Positions 26,579 through 34,754 of a DNA stretch of 64,000 nt are shown here, in pieces. Below the pieces are notes generated by a model, which worked only from the letters and a program-made list of their open reading frames with translations, searched no databases and had not been told where the DNA came from. Numbering within the stretch: the first letter of the stretch is position 1; each line of letters starts with the position of its first letter. The stretch spans positions 1,054,001 through 1,118,000 of the forward strand of contig NZ_FMAC01000001.1 of the NCBI RefSeq assembly GCF_900094555.1, in the 5' to 3' direction. A program made the translations under genes and the position numbers. This DNA is from Martinezella hainanensis. GTDB taxonomy: Bacteria; Pseudomonadota; Alphaproteobacteria; Rhizobiales; Rhizobiaceae.

Positions 26579-27204
26579 AGGATTTTTCCCTCATCGAGAC
26601 TCTGCGCTACGAGCCGGAAACCGGCTTCGTCCGCCTGCGCCTGCATCTCGCCCGGCTGCAGCGCTCAGCCCGTCGCCTCGGCTTTTCAGCCCCGAAGAAT
26701 GTGCTTGGAAAGCTGGAACAGGCGGTTGCCGGTGCCGGCGCACCGTTAAGGGTTCGGTTGACGCTGGACCGGGAAGGCCAAACGGAGGTGACGACGGCAC
26801 CGTTTGTCCCGCTGCTGCCCGATACCACCTGGCGCGTCCGCATTGCCGCGACAAGGCTCGATTCTTCCGACAAGCTGCTGCGTGTCAAGACGACGCGCCG
26901 CGCAGTCTATGAGGCAGCCCGCGCGGAATATCGGCCCGATGAGGCTGACGAGGTGCTGCTGCTCAATGAGAAGGACGAGATTTGCGAAGGCACGATCACC
27001 TCGGTCTTCCTTGAGGACAGTGCAGACTTGCTGCGGACCCCGCCCATTTCTGCCGGTCTCCTCGCCGGAGTCCTGCGCACCGAGCTCATCTGCCAGCGCA
27101 AGGCCCACGTCGGTCGCATCCGGCTCGACGATCTGAAAGATCGCACCCTTTACATTGGAAACTCCCTGCGCGGCCTGATCCGCGCGCAACTTCTATGGAA
27201 TTGA
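26563..27204 (+). CDS. pabC: 4-amino-4-deoxychorismate lyase-like (aminotransferase class IV)
   Basis: A 213-residue fold-type IV PLP protein. It has FSLIETLRYEPETGFVRLRL at the N-terminus, the PLP lysine in RVKTTRRAVYEAAR, and the conserved Glu in LLNEKDEICEGTITSVF. PabC removes pyruvate from aminodeoxychorismate to yield p-aminobenzoate. The ATG at 26563 has GGGGGA upstream and lies inside the pabB 3' end; the longer frame from 26527 would add 12 unrelated residues. Somewhat short relative to typical PabC (about 260-270). It is followed at once by the YciI gene. Confidence 0.85.
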   Translation: MDRPLEDFSLIETLRYEPETGFVRLRLHLARLQRSARRLGFSAPKNVLGKLEQAVAGAGAPLRVRLTLDREGQTEVTTAPFVPLLPDTTWRVRIAATRLDSSDKLLRVKTTRRAVYEAARAEYRPDEADEVLLLNEKDEICEGTITSVFLEDSADLLRTPPISAGLLAGVLRTELICQRKAHVGRIRLDDLKDRTLYIGNSLRGLIRAQLLWN

Positions 27205-27207
27205 TTG

Positions 27208-27492
27208 ATGTTCATCCTCTCGCTCACCTACCTCAAGGGCAATGACGAAGCCGACAAGCACATGGAGCCACACATGGCCTGGGTGAAGGAAGGCTATGCC
27301 AGGGGCTGGTTCCTTGCTTCCGGGCGCAAGGTGCCGCGCACCGGTGGCGTCGTCTTCGCCCGCGGCGAAAAGGCCGAGCTGGAGGCCTATGTCGCTGCCG
27401 ACCCCTTCACTATCCATGGCGTCGCAACCTACGAGATCCAGGAAATCGCCCTGACCACCGTCACGGATGGATTGGAAAGCTTGAAAGCCTGA
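27208..27492 (+). CDS. YciI-like (YCII) family protein
   Basis: A 94-residue dimeric alpha-beta-barrel type protein: MFILSLTYLKG, then MEPHMAWVKEGYARGWFLAS, GGVVFARGE and DPFTIHGVA. The conserved His in the PHMAWV helix and Asp in the DPF motif are the proposed catalytic pair of the YCII domain, whose reaction is generally unknown. It starts 3 bases after the pabC stop, so it is in the pab operon; a TTG one codon earlier is the only alternative. Any link to folate synthesis is contextual. Confidence 0.85.
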   Translation: MFILSLTYLKGNDEADKHMEPHMAWVKEGYARGWFLASGRKVPRTGGVVFARGEKAELEAYVAADPFTIHGVATYEIQEIALTTVTDGLESLKA

Positions 27493-27670
27493 TCGACGGA
27501 CGATCGTCGCATCATCCGATTTCGTTATGTCAGTGAAAACCAACCTTGAAGGCAACAAACTCGTCGCATAAGGCGTGTATGTTGGCCTCCACTTGACTTT
27601 GTCCGGCTAACCCTGAACAGCTCTTTATTGTGACATCAAATTATGATTAGAGCCGCTCACCTCGCGTTTT

Positions 27671-27705
27671 CGCGCAAACTCTGCCAGCGCTTACGCGCAA
27701 ACTCT
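27671..27705. promoter_or_regulatory. Direct repeat upstream of homospermidine synthase
   Basis: CGCGCAAACTCT occurs at 27671-27682 and again at 27694-27705, 23 bases apart, about two helical turns. It lies 50 bases before the hss start within a 263-base leader. The spacing suits a pair of regulator half-sites on one DNA face. The regulator is unknown. Confidence 0.4.
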
Positions 27706-27755
27706 AACTAGATTTCGTGAACCGAACGGCGTCCTGCCTTTCGAAGGAGAAAAGA

Positions 27756-29207
27756 ATGACGAAACACAACTATCCGGTATATGCCGAAATTACCGGTCCG
27801 ATCGTGATGATCGGCTTTGGCTCCATTGGCCGTGGCACCCTGCCCCTGATCGAGCGCCATTTCAAATTCGACAAGAGCCGGATGGTCGTCATCGACCCGC
27901 GTGAAGAGCCAGCCGATATGGAAATCCTGGCAAAGCACGGCGTCCGTCATATCAAGGCGCATGTCACCAAGGACAATTACAAAGAGCTGCTGAAACCGCT
28001 CCTGACGGAAGGCGGCGGCCAGGGCTTCTGCGTCAACCTCTCGGTGGACACCGGCTCGCTCGACCTGGTCAAGCTCTGCCGCAAGCTCGACGTGCTCTAT
28101 ATCGACACCGTCGTCGAGCCTTGGCTCGGCTTCTATTTCGACAAGAACCTGAAGAATGCCGACCGCACCAACTATGCGCTCCGCGAAACCATGCGCAAGG
28201 AGAAGGAAAAGAACCCGGGCGGCACGACGGCCGTTTCCACCTGCGGCGCCAATCCGGGCATGGTCTCCTGGTTCGTCAAGCAGGCGCTCGTCAACCTTGC
28301 CAAGGATATCGGCCTCAAGTTCGAAGAGCCGGATCAGCATGACCGCGAGGGCTGGGCCAAGCTGATGAAGAAGGTCGGCGTCAAGGGCGTTCACATTGCC
28401 GAGCGCGACACGCAGCGCACCAAGCATCCGAAGCCGCTCAACGTCTTCTGGAACACCTGGTCCGTCGAAGGCTTCATCTCCGAAGGCCTGCAGCCGGCCG
28501 AACTCGGCTGGGGCACCCATGAAGAATGGATGCCGAAGAATGCCAAGAAGCACAAGAAGGGCTGCAAGGCTGCCATCTATCTGGAACAGCCAGGTGCCAA
28601 CACCCGTGTGCGCACCTGGTGCCCGACCCCCGGCCCGCAATACGGCTTCCTGGTGACCCACAACGAGTCGATCTCGATCGCCGACTATTTCACCGTGCGC
28701 GACAAGGACGGCGAAGTCACCTTCCGCCCGACCTGCCACTACGCCTATCATCCGGCCAACGACGCCATACTCTCGCTGCACGAGATGTTCGGCAATGGCG
28801 GCACGCCGCAGCCGGTTCATCACGTCCTCGACGAAGACGAGCTGGAAGACGGTATCGACGAACTCGGCGTGCTGCTCTATGGCCATGCCAAGAATGCCTA
28901 CTGGTACGGTTCGCGCCTGTCTCTCGAAGAGACCCGCCGCATCGCCCCCTACCAGAACGCCACCGGCCTGCAGGTGACATCCGCCGTGCTCGCCGGCATG
29001 GTCTGGGCACTGGAAAACCCGAAGGCCGGCATCGTCGAAGCCGACGAAGTCGACTACAAGCGCTGCCTCGAAGTGCAGCTGCCCTATCTCGGCCCGGTCG
29101 AAGGCCACTACACCGACTGGACCCCGCTCGACGGTCGCCCGGGCCTGTTCCCGGAAGACATCGACACCAAGGATCCCTGGCAGTTCCGCAACATTCTGGT
29201 TCGCTAA
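27756..29207 (+). CDS. hss: Homospermidine synthase
   Basis: A 483-residue NAD-dependent enzyme that makes the polyamine sym-homospermidine from two putrescines (or putrescine plus spermidine). Homospermidine is the main polyamine of many rhizobia. GPIVMIGFGSIGRGTLPLIE is the NAD Rossmann loop, VVIDPREEPAD the dinucleotide acidic strand, STCGANPGMVSWFVKQAL the saccharopine-dehydrogenase-like core, and TVVEPWLGFYF lines the active site. The ATG at 27756 has AAGGAGAA upstream; a GTG at 27717 is weaker. A strong terminator follows, so it is monocistronic. Confidence 0.96.
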   Translation: MTKHNYPVYAEITGPIVMIGFGSIGRGTLPLIERHFKFDKSRMVVIDPREEPADMEILAKHGVRHIKAHVTKDNYKELLKPLLTEGGGQGFCVNLSVDTGSLDLVKLCRKLDVLYIDTVVEPWLGFYFDKNLKNADRTNYALRETMRKEKEKNPGGTTAVSTCGANPGMVSWFVKQALVNLAKDIGLKFEEPDQHDREGWAKLMKKVGVKGVHIAERDTQRTKHPKPLNVFWNTWSVEGFISEGLQPAELGWGTHEEWMPKNAKKHKKGCKAAIYLEQPGANTRVRTWCPTPGPQYGFLVTHNESISIADYFTVRDKDGEVTFRPTCHYAYHPANDAILSLHEMFGNGGTPQPVHHVLDEDELEDGIDELGVLLYGHAKNAYWYGSRLSLEETRRIAPYQNATGLQVTSAVLAGMVWALENPKAGIVEADEVDYKRCLEVQLPYLGPVEGHYTDWTPLDGRPGLFPEDIDTKDPWQFRNILVR

Positions 29208-29238
29208 GAGTATAGCGTTAGCTTGATCCAAGACCCGA

Positions 29239-29270
29239 ATGCCCGCACAGGTCGTGCGGGCATTTTTGTT
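29239..29270 (+). terminator. Rho-independent terminator of hss
   Basis: ATGCCCGCAC (29239-29248) and GTGCGGGCAT (29254-29263) form a perfect 10-bp stem with a 5-base loop, followed by TTTTGTT. Confidence 0.93.
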
Positions 29271-29387
29271 ACGCAAGCCAGATAAATCAAGCAGATCGCC
29301 TGTGACGTCTTGCTTTAGCTCAAGGGTCGCGCCATCTTCCTTGCAACCGATACGCCTTTAGACCGCCTCTATTCGCGGGAGATAATT

Positions 29388-29777
29388 ATGAAGATGAGAA
29401 CCGTTCTTGCCCTCCTCGCTGCCGCGGCAGCTCTATCTGCCTGCGTCGATTTCGGCGGCTCCAGACCGCCGCCGATGGCAATGAACCCAGGCGGCTCCCA
29501 GCCGCGCATGAATTCCGTGGAAGGAAGCTGGGCCGATTCGAACGGCCTGAATTCGACCTTCAACGGCGGTCGCTTCGAAACGCACACCACGGACGGCACG
29601 AACCAACAGATGGCCTCGGGAACCTACACGACCGATCCGTCGGGCGTGATCCAGATCAATCTCTATTCGAACATCAAGCGCACCTCATCGAAGGTCAATT
29701 GCTTCCTGGCCAATCCCAGCCAGCTCAATTGCACCTCCGAAACCGGTGGGCACTTCTCGCTCAATCGCCAAGGCTGA
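29388..29777 (+). CDS. omp10: Omp10-type outer membrane lipoprotein
   Basis: A 129-residue lipoprotein. The lipobox LSAC follows a hydrophobic signal (VLALLAAAAALSAC), so Cys19 is lipidated. The mature domain (GSWADSNGLNSTFNGGRFET, SGTYTTDPSGVIQINLYSNI, SSKVNCFLANPSQLNCTSET) matches the Brucella Omp10 family as I recall it, including its spaced cysteines. It is an outer-membrane lipoprotein of the Rhizobiales with no settled molecular role. A GGGAGA site precedes the ATG. It stands alone between the hss terminator and the next small gene. Confidence 0.88.
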   Translation: MKMRTVLALLAAAAALSACVDFGGSRPPPMAMNPGGSQPRMNSVEGSWADSNGLNSTFNGGRFETHTTDGTNQQMASGTYTTDPSGVIQINLYSNIKRTSSKVNCFLANPSQLNCTSETGGHFSLNRQG

Positions 29778-29805
29778 CGGAGGCCAGATGGGCGGATAAG
29801 GCATC

Positions 29806-30129
29806 ATGCGCGGTCTGCTGATTCTCTATCTGATCCTCGTTGCAGCCCTCCCCGTCGCCATCCTGGCGACGGTCCTTCCGGCCAACGTCTACCGTGCGCA
29901 GGGTATCGAAGCACTCGATTGCGACGGCCCGGCGAGCGTCCTTCTTTTCGCCGTACCGGCTTTGCTCATCTACGGTGCCGGCACTATCCTGCTCTATCGA
30001 AGGCGGAATCGGCGCCTTCATCTTGTCGCCTCTCTCTGCTGTGTCCTCATTTTCTGCTCTGTCGGCTGGAATGCCGTTGCGGCGCTGCGCGAATCCTACG
30101 GAGCATCCTCGGTCGAGGCCTGCGCCTGA
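29806..30129 (+). CDS. Small multi-span membrane protein, unknown
   Basis: A 107-residue hydrophobic protein with three predicted membrane helices (about residues 3-24, 44-63 and 70-94), separated by an outer loop with one Cys and a basic cytoplasmic loop YRRRNRRLH. No family recognised. It starts 28 bases after the lipoprotein stop, with no clear terminator between, so it may share that transcript. It is a conserved-looking hypothetical rather than a shadow, because it has coding-like composition, an ATG and sensible topology. Confidence 0.6.
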   Translation: MRGLLILYLILVAALPVAILATVLPANVYRAQGIEALDCDGPASVLLFAVPALLIYGAGTILLYRRRNRRLHLVASLCCVLIFCSVGWNAVAALRESYGASSVEACA

Positions 30130-30277
30130 TCCGGCGACCTGTTCAGCCGCTTTGTAAAATCCTAATGAAGCCAACAGCTTTTGCTTGCGCTCGCTCCGCC
30201 GGGATGAAAACATCGGCGCGGGGGACCGCCGTGGGGGCACAGGCGGGCCGGATTGCAATGACCAACAGGAGAGACAG

Positions 30278-32380
30278 ATGAAGCAGCCCTTCGGAGTGGG
30301 TCTTTTGGCCGCAACGCTGCTGGCGCTGAGCACCAGCGCCGCCTTCGCCGACTATCAGCTCAACATCCTGCACTTCAACGATTTCCATTCGCGCGTGGAG
30401 TCGATCAACAAGTTCGACGCGACCTGCTCCGCTGCAGAAGAGGCCAAGAACGAGTGCTTTGGCGGTGCCGCGCGGCTGAAGGCAGCCATCGACCAGAGGC
30501 GTGCCGCCCTTGCTGGCCAGAACGTCGTCGTCCTTGATGCCGGCGATAATTTCCAGGGCTCCTTGTTCTACACCACCTACAAGGGTGCCGCCGAAGTCGA
30601 ATTCCTCAACGACATGAAGATCGACGCCATGACGGTCGGCAATCACGAATTCGACGATGGCGAAGGCCCGCTTGCCGCCTTCCTCGACAAGGCGCAATTC
30701 CCGGTCGTAACGGCCAATCTGGTGGTCGACGACCAGTCGAAGCTCGGCAACCGCATCAAGAAGTCGATCGTGCTCGATATCGGCGGCCAGAAGATCGGCA
30801 TCGTCGGTGCCGTGACGACCGAAACGCCGGAGCTTGCTTCGCCCGGTCCGCATGTGAAGATCACCGACGATGCGGCCGCCATCAGCGCCGAAGTCGACGC
30901 GTTGAAGTCGCAAGGCGTCAACAAGATCATTGCTCTCACCCATGTCGGCTATCCCCGCGATGTCGAGAAGATCGCCAAGATCGCCGGCGTCAGCGTCGTT
31001 GTCGGCGGGCACTCGCACACGCTCTTGTCGAATACCGACCCGAAGGCAGCCGGCCCTTATCCGACCATGGTCGACAATCCCGCCGGCTATAAAGTCCCCG
31101 TCGTCCAGGCCGCGTCCTATAGCAAATATCTTGGCGATCTTGTCATCACCTTCGATGACAATGGCGCTGTCAAGGACGCCAAGGGCGATCCGATCCTGCT
31201 CGATGCCTCCATCAAGCCCGATCCGACGATCCTCGCACGCGTGCAGGAGATGGCAAAGCCGATCCAGGAACTACGCAAGAAGATCATCGGCAATTCGCAA
31301 GGACCGATCGAAGGCGCGCGTGAAATCTGCCGCGTTCAGGAATGCTCAATGGGCAATCTTGTCGCCGACGCGATGCTCGACCGCACCAAGGCGCAGGGCA
31401 TTTCCATCGCCATCCAGAATGGCGGCGGCTTGCGCGCGTCCATCGGCGCTGGCGATGTCAGCATGGGCGACGTGCTGACCGTGTTGCCCTTCCAGAACAC
31501 AGTCGCAACCTTCCAGCTGACCGGAGCCGACGTAAAGGCGGCACTCGAAAACGGCCTCAGCCAGATCGACGACGGCGCTGGCCGCTTCCCGCAGGTTGCC
31601 GGCCTCAAATACAGCTTCGACAAATCGAAGCCGCCAGGCAGCCGCCTCGTATCGGTCGACGTGCAGGAAGGCACGGAATTCAAGCCGATCGACCCGGAAA
31701 AGACCTATGGCGTCGTCAGCAACAACTATATGCGCGCCGGTGGCGACGGCTATACCGTCTTCGCCAAGGACGGCAAGAACGCCTACGATTTCGGCCCCAA
31801 TCTGGAGTCGGTGGTCGCCGATTATCTCGGCGCGCACAATCCCTATAAACCCTATACGGATGGCCGCATAACCCAAGTTGCCGCAACGGCGACAATCGCT
31901 CAGCCGGAGCCGGCGAAGCCCGCCGCAACGGCGCCGCAGGCCGGAACCGAGCAAAAGCCGGCACCGGCCGCCGCCAACAGCGGCACCGCAGCGCCAACCG
32001 CAACGCCGCCGACCTCGACGGCTCCCGCCGTGGCCGCGCCGAGCACGACGACCCCGGTCAACCCGACGCCCACGCCGACCGTTCCGGCAAATTCGGATCC
32101 GGCAGCCTCGACACCCGCCGCCTCGGCTCCAGCGGCGCAAACTCCGGCCACCTCCGCACCCGCGACCACGGCTCCGGCAACGGCAGCGCCCGAGGCCAAG
32201 GCAGGCGAACCGCCGAAGACACCGACGACCCACGTCGTCATCGCCGGCGACACGCTGTGGGATATTGCCAAGACCTACTACGGCAACGCCAAGCAATGGC
32301 ACAAACTCGTGGCCGCCAACCGCAACATCAAGCCGCATCACCTGACGGTCGGCGAAAAGTTGAGGATTCCGGCCAAGTAA
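30278..32380 (+). CDS. Periplasmic 5'-nucleotidase with C-terminal LysM domain
   Basis: A 700-residue exported enzyme. After a signal peptide (LLAATLLALSTSAAFA) comes a calcineurin-like metallophosphatase domain with its metal motifs: ILHFNDFHSR, VLDAGDNFQG, TVGNHEFDDGEG and VVGGHSHT. The 5'-nucleotidase C-terminal domain follows (SIAIQNGGGLRASIGAGDVS, MRAGGDGYTVF). A linker of about 110 residues is almost wholly Ala/Pro/Thr/Ser. The tail is a LysM domain (HVVIAGDTLWDIAKTYYGN through LRIPAK) expected to bind peptidoglycan. It would salvage phosphate and nucleosides from external nucleotides while held at the wall. The AGGAGAG site sets the start at 30278. Confidence 0.92.
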   Translation: MKQPFGVGLLAATLLALSTSAAFADYQLNILHFNDFHSRVESINKFDATCSAAEEAKNECFGGAARLKAAIDQRRAALAGQNVVVLDAGDNFQGSLFYTTYKGAAEVEFLNDMKIDAMTVGNHEFDDGEGPLAAFLDKAQFPVVTANLVVDDQSKLGNRIKKSIVLDIGGQKIGIVGAVTTETPELASPGPHVKITDDAAAISAEVDALKSQGVNKIIALTHVGYPRDVEKIAKIAGVSVVVGGHSHTLLSNTDPKAAGPYPTMVDNPAGYKVPVVQAASYSKYLGDLVITFDDNGAVKDAKGDPILLDASIKPDPTILARVQEMAKPIQELRKKIIGNSQGPIEGAREICRVQECSMGNLVADAMLDRTKAQGISIAIQNGGGLRASIGAGDVSMGDVLTVLPFQNTVATFQLTGADVKAALENGLSQIDDGAGRFPQVAGLKYSFDKSKPPGSRLVSVDVQEGTEFKPIDPEKTYGVVSNNYMRAGGDGYTVFAKDGKNAYDFGPNLESVVADYLGAHNPYKPYTDGRITQVAATATIAQPEPAKPAATAPQAGTEQKPAPAAANSGTAAPTATPPTSTAPAVAAPSTTTPVNPTPTPTVPANSDPAASTPAASAPAAQTPATSAPATTAPATAAPEAKAGEPPKTPTTHVVIAGDTLWDIAKTYYGNAKQWHKLVAANRNIKPHHLTVGEKLRIPAK

Positions 32381-32403
32381 GGACGATTTGTCTCGCTTGC
32401 CCC

Positions 32404-32434
32404 AGCCGGTCCGGGCTTCCCCGGACCGGCTTTT
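32404..32434 (+). terminator. Rho-independent terminator of the 5'-nucleotidase gene
   Basis: GCCGGTCCGGG (32405-32415) pairs with CCCGGACCGGC (32420-32430) across a CTTC loop, followed by TTTT. Confidence 0.9.
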
Positions 32435-32477
32435 GTTCTTATGTGAAGTGCTTCGTATCTTGAGAGGAATTCGATCG

Positions 32478-33512
32478 ATGACAGCAGACCTGACCGCGCT
32501 TGCGCCCAATCACCCGAGCGTGAAATACGGCAAGGTCGGCGTGCTGCTCGTCAATCTCGGAACACCCGACGGCACCGACTACTCCTCGATGCGTCGCTAT
32601 CTGAAAGAATTCCTGACCGACCGCCGCGTCATCGAATGGTCGCGCTGGAAATGGTATCCGATCCTGTTCGGCATCGTGCTCAACACTCGTCCGGGGAAAG
32701 TCGGCAAGGCCTATGCGACGATCTGGAACAAGGAGAAGGACGAAAGCTATCTGCGCACCTATACCCGCAACCAGTCCGACCTGATGGCCGAGCGGCTGCG
32801 CGACCTGCCCAACGTCAAGGTCGACTGGGCCATGCGCTATGGCCAGCCGTCGATCGCGGATCGAATCCAGGCACTGAAGGACGATGGCTGCGAGCGCATC
32901 GTGCTCTTTCCGCTCTATCCGCAATATGCGGCGGCCACGACGGCTACCGTCAACGACAAGGCGTTCGAGAAGCTCCAGAAGATGCGCTGGCAGCCGGCCA
33001 TCCGCACCGTGCCGCAATACCACGACGACGAGACCTATATCGAGGCGCTAGCCAATTCCGTCACCCGGCACCTTGCGACGCTCGACTGGCAGCCCGAAAA
33101 GATCCTTGCGTCCTTCCACGGCATACCGATGTCCTACTTCAAGCTGGGCGATCCCTATTACTGTTTCTGTCAGAAGACGGGCCGCCTGCTACGGGAGAAA
33201 CTTGGGCTCTCCGAAGACCAGTTCATGGTCACGTTCCAATCGCGCTTCGGCCCGGAGGAATGGTTGCAGCCTTATACCGACAAGACCGTGGAGCAGCTCG
33301 CCAAGGATGGCACCAAGCGGATTGCCGTACTCAATCCTGGCTTCGTCTCGGACTGCCTCGAGACGCTCGAAGAGATCGCCGAGCAGGCGGCGGAATCCTT
33401 CCATCACAACGGTGGCGACAAATTCACCCATATTCCCTGTCTCAACGACAGCGAAGACGGCATGAACGTGCTGGAAAAGGTCGTGCGGCGGGAGCTGCTC
33501 GGCTGGGCGTGA
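32478..33512 (+). CDS. hemH: Ferrochelatase
   Basis: A 344-residue enzyme that inserts Fe2+ into protoporphyrin IX, the last step of haem synthesis. The N-terminus (VGVLLVNLGTPDG) is typical. The catalytic-site segment ILASFHGIPMSYFKLGDPY contains the conserved His, and PCLNDSEDGMNVLEK near the C-terminus contains the conserved Asp/Glu. It is membrane-associated in other bacteria but has no visible helix here. The ATG at 32478 follows GAGAGGAA. It lies between two terminator-like regions and is likely monocistronic. No Irr-type box was recognised upstream. Confidence 0.95.
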   Translation: MTADLTALAPNHPSVKYGKVGVLLVNLGTPDGTDYSSMRRYLKEFLTDRRVIEWSRWKWYPILFGIVLNTRPGKVGKAYATIWNKEKDESYLRTYTRNQSDLMAERLRDLPNVKVDWAMRYGQPSIADRIQALKDDGCERIVLFPLYPQYAAATTATVNDKAFEKLQKMRWQPAIRTVPQYHDDETYIEALANSVTRHLATLDWQPEKILASFHGIPMSYFKLGDPYYCFCQKTGRLLREKLGLSEDQFMVTFQSRFGPEEWLQPYTDKTVEQLAKDGTKRIAVLNPGFVSDCLETLEEIAEQAAESFHHNGGDKFTHIPCLNDSEDGMNVLEKVVRRELLGWA

Positions 33513-33545
33513 CAGACCGCCGGCAGCGATGCCGGCGACACGGCT

Positions 33546-34454
33546 CTATTGCAGCTGCGGCTTTCTGAGGAAACTGCCGCGATCGGCGGACTTGATTCGG
33601 ATCCAGGCCTCGCGGCCGTCGCGCAGCACCCGCATGGGAATCTCGGAGCCGGCGGGGCCGCTCTGCCAGATCTTGCGGTAGAAATCGGCAAGCCCATCGA
33701 CCTCGCCGTCGCGGATTTCGGAGATGACGTCACCACGACGCAAGCCCGCCTTGGCGGCCGGACCACCTTCGGTGACGCTCATGACGACGACCTCGCCGTT
33801 GCTTTCGGCGGAGAAGGCGCCAAGCCAGGGCCGCGGCGGCTTGTTGACATGGCCGCGCTTGATCAGATCATCCAGGATCGGCATCAGAAGGTTGATCGGC
33901 ACGATCATGTTGATGTCGGCGCTGTCGCCGTTCTGGGTCGCCATCTGCAGATGCAGCGAGCCGATGCCGAGAAGCTTGCCATCTTCATCGACAAGCGCCG
34001 CTCCGCCCCAGGAGGGATGGGCCGGTGCCGTGAAGATCGCTTCGTCGAGCAGATATTCCCAATAGCCGGCAAACTCCTGCTTGGCGACGATCTTCGCCTC
34101 GACGAACTGGCCGATCCCGTCGGCCACGACGACTTCATCGCCGATCTCTGCCTTGTTGGTATCGCCGAATTCGAGGGCGGGCACGTCGAGAGGCCCGAGC
34201 GCCTGCACGAGGCCGAAGCCTGTCTCCTGATCATAGGCAAGCGCATGGCCGGGCACGACACGGCCGCTATTGGTCGTCAGCCAAACCTCGTCGGCTTCGG
34301 TAATCAGATAACCGATCGTCAATACCAGGCCATTTCCGCGAATGACAACGCCACTGCCCTCCCTGCGGGTGCCGAGCGTTGCGGCCGTAAAGGCGTCTTC
34401 CGGAATTGAGGCGTGCACGGCCACAACCGACCGCAAGGTCCTATCTAAGTTCAT
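33546..34454 (-). CDS. HtrA/DegP-like protein with PDZ domain, catalytic triad lost
   Basis: A 302-residue protein with a chymotrypsin-like beta-barrel (residues about 8-190) and a PDZ domain (about 205-290: EVVVMSVTEGGPAAKAGLRR). Aligned by motif to HtrA enzymes, the triad is replaced: the histidine of LTNxHV is Tyr49 (LTIGYLI), the aspartate of the DxxTDLA motif is Gly79, and the serine of GNSGG is Trp149 (PSWGG). No signal peptide is present. It is therefore probably a non-proteolytic PDZ scaffold or peptide-binding protein, cytoplasmic unless exported otherwise. Annotation pipelines would likely call it an S1C protease. Confidence 0.82.
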   Translation of the reverse strand: MNLDRTLRSVVAVHASIPEDAFTAATLGTRREGSGVVIRGNGLVLTIGYLITEADEVWLTTNSGRVVPGHALAYDQETGFGLVQALGPLDVPALEFGDTNKAEIGDEVVVADGIGQFVEAKIVAKQEFAGYWEYLLDEAIFTAPAHPSWGGAALVDEDGKLLGIGSLHLQMATQNGDSADINMIVPINLLMPILDDLIKRGHVNKPPRPWLGAFSAESNGEVVVMSVTEGGPAAKAGLRRGDVISEIRDGEVDGLADFYRKIWQSGPAGSEIPMRVLRDGREAWIRIKSADRGSFLRKPQLQ

Positions 34455-34754
34455 AGCTTCACCCTGATGATGCGCGATGGCTTGGCCCGAAAGGCTGCTT
34501 GGCAGCGGAGCCGGAAATCTCCATATAAAGTATGAATATCAATCGCCGGGCGCAAGACCCAGACGACGATTGGTTGACCTGTCTCATAGCAAAACGCCTG
34601 CTGCAGCCCCATTCCTCACTTGCCGAGAACATGCTAACCCACCACATCTAATTGAGCTGCCGCCTCATGAGCTCGACCGAGCATAGGGAGGCCGAACGGT
34701 AGCGGTTTACGCGACGCGAGCCTGCTCAGGCAGGCGCGTCCATGGAGGAGTTCG
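34455..34754. other. 300-base gap with leader hairpin before qmcA
   Basis: No gene seen. The region separates the divergent HtrA-like and SPFH genes, so it should hold both promoters. A hairpin with arms GACGCG (34713-34718) and CGCGTC (34735-34740), plus an inner CCTG/CAGG pair, ends three bases before the qmcA ribosome site (GGAGGAG, 34744-34750). Confidence 0.4.

Noticed and set aside
27708..29276. 522-codon frame opposite homospermidine synthase
   Set aside because: It is a shadow of hss; the hss protein has clear motifs and a ribosome site.
32390..32477. Irr/ICE-type iron box upstream of hemH
   Set aside because: No match to the expected TTTAGAA-type dyad was found by eye.
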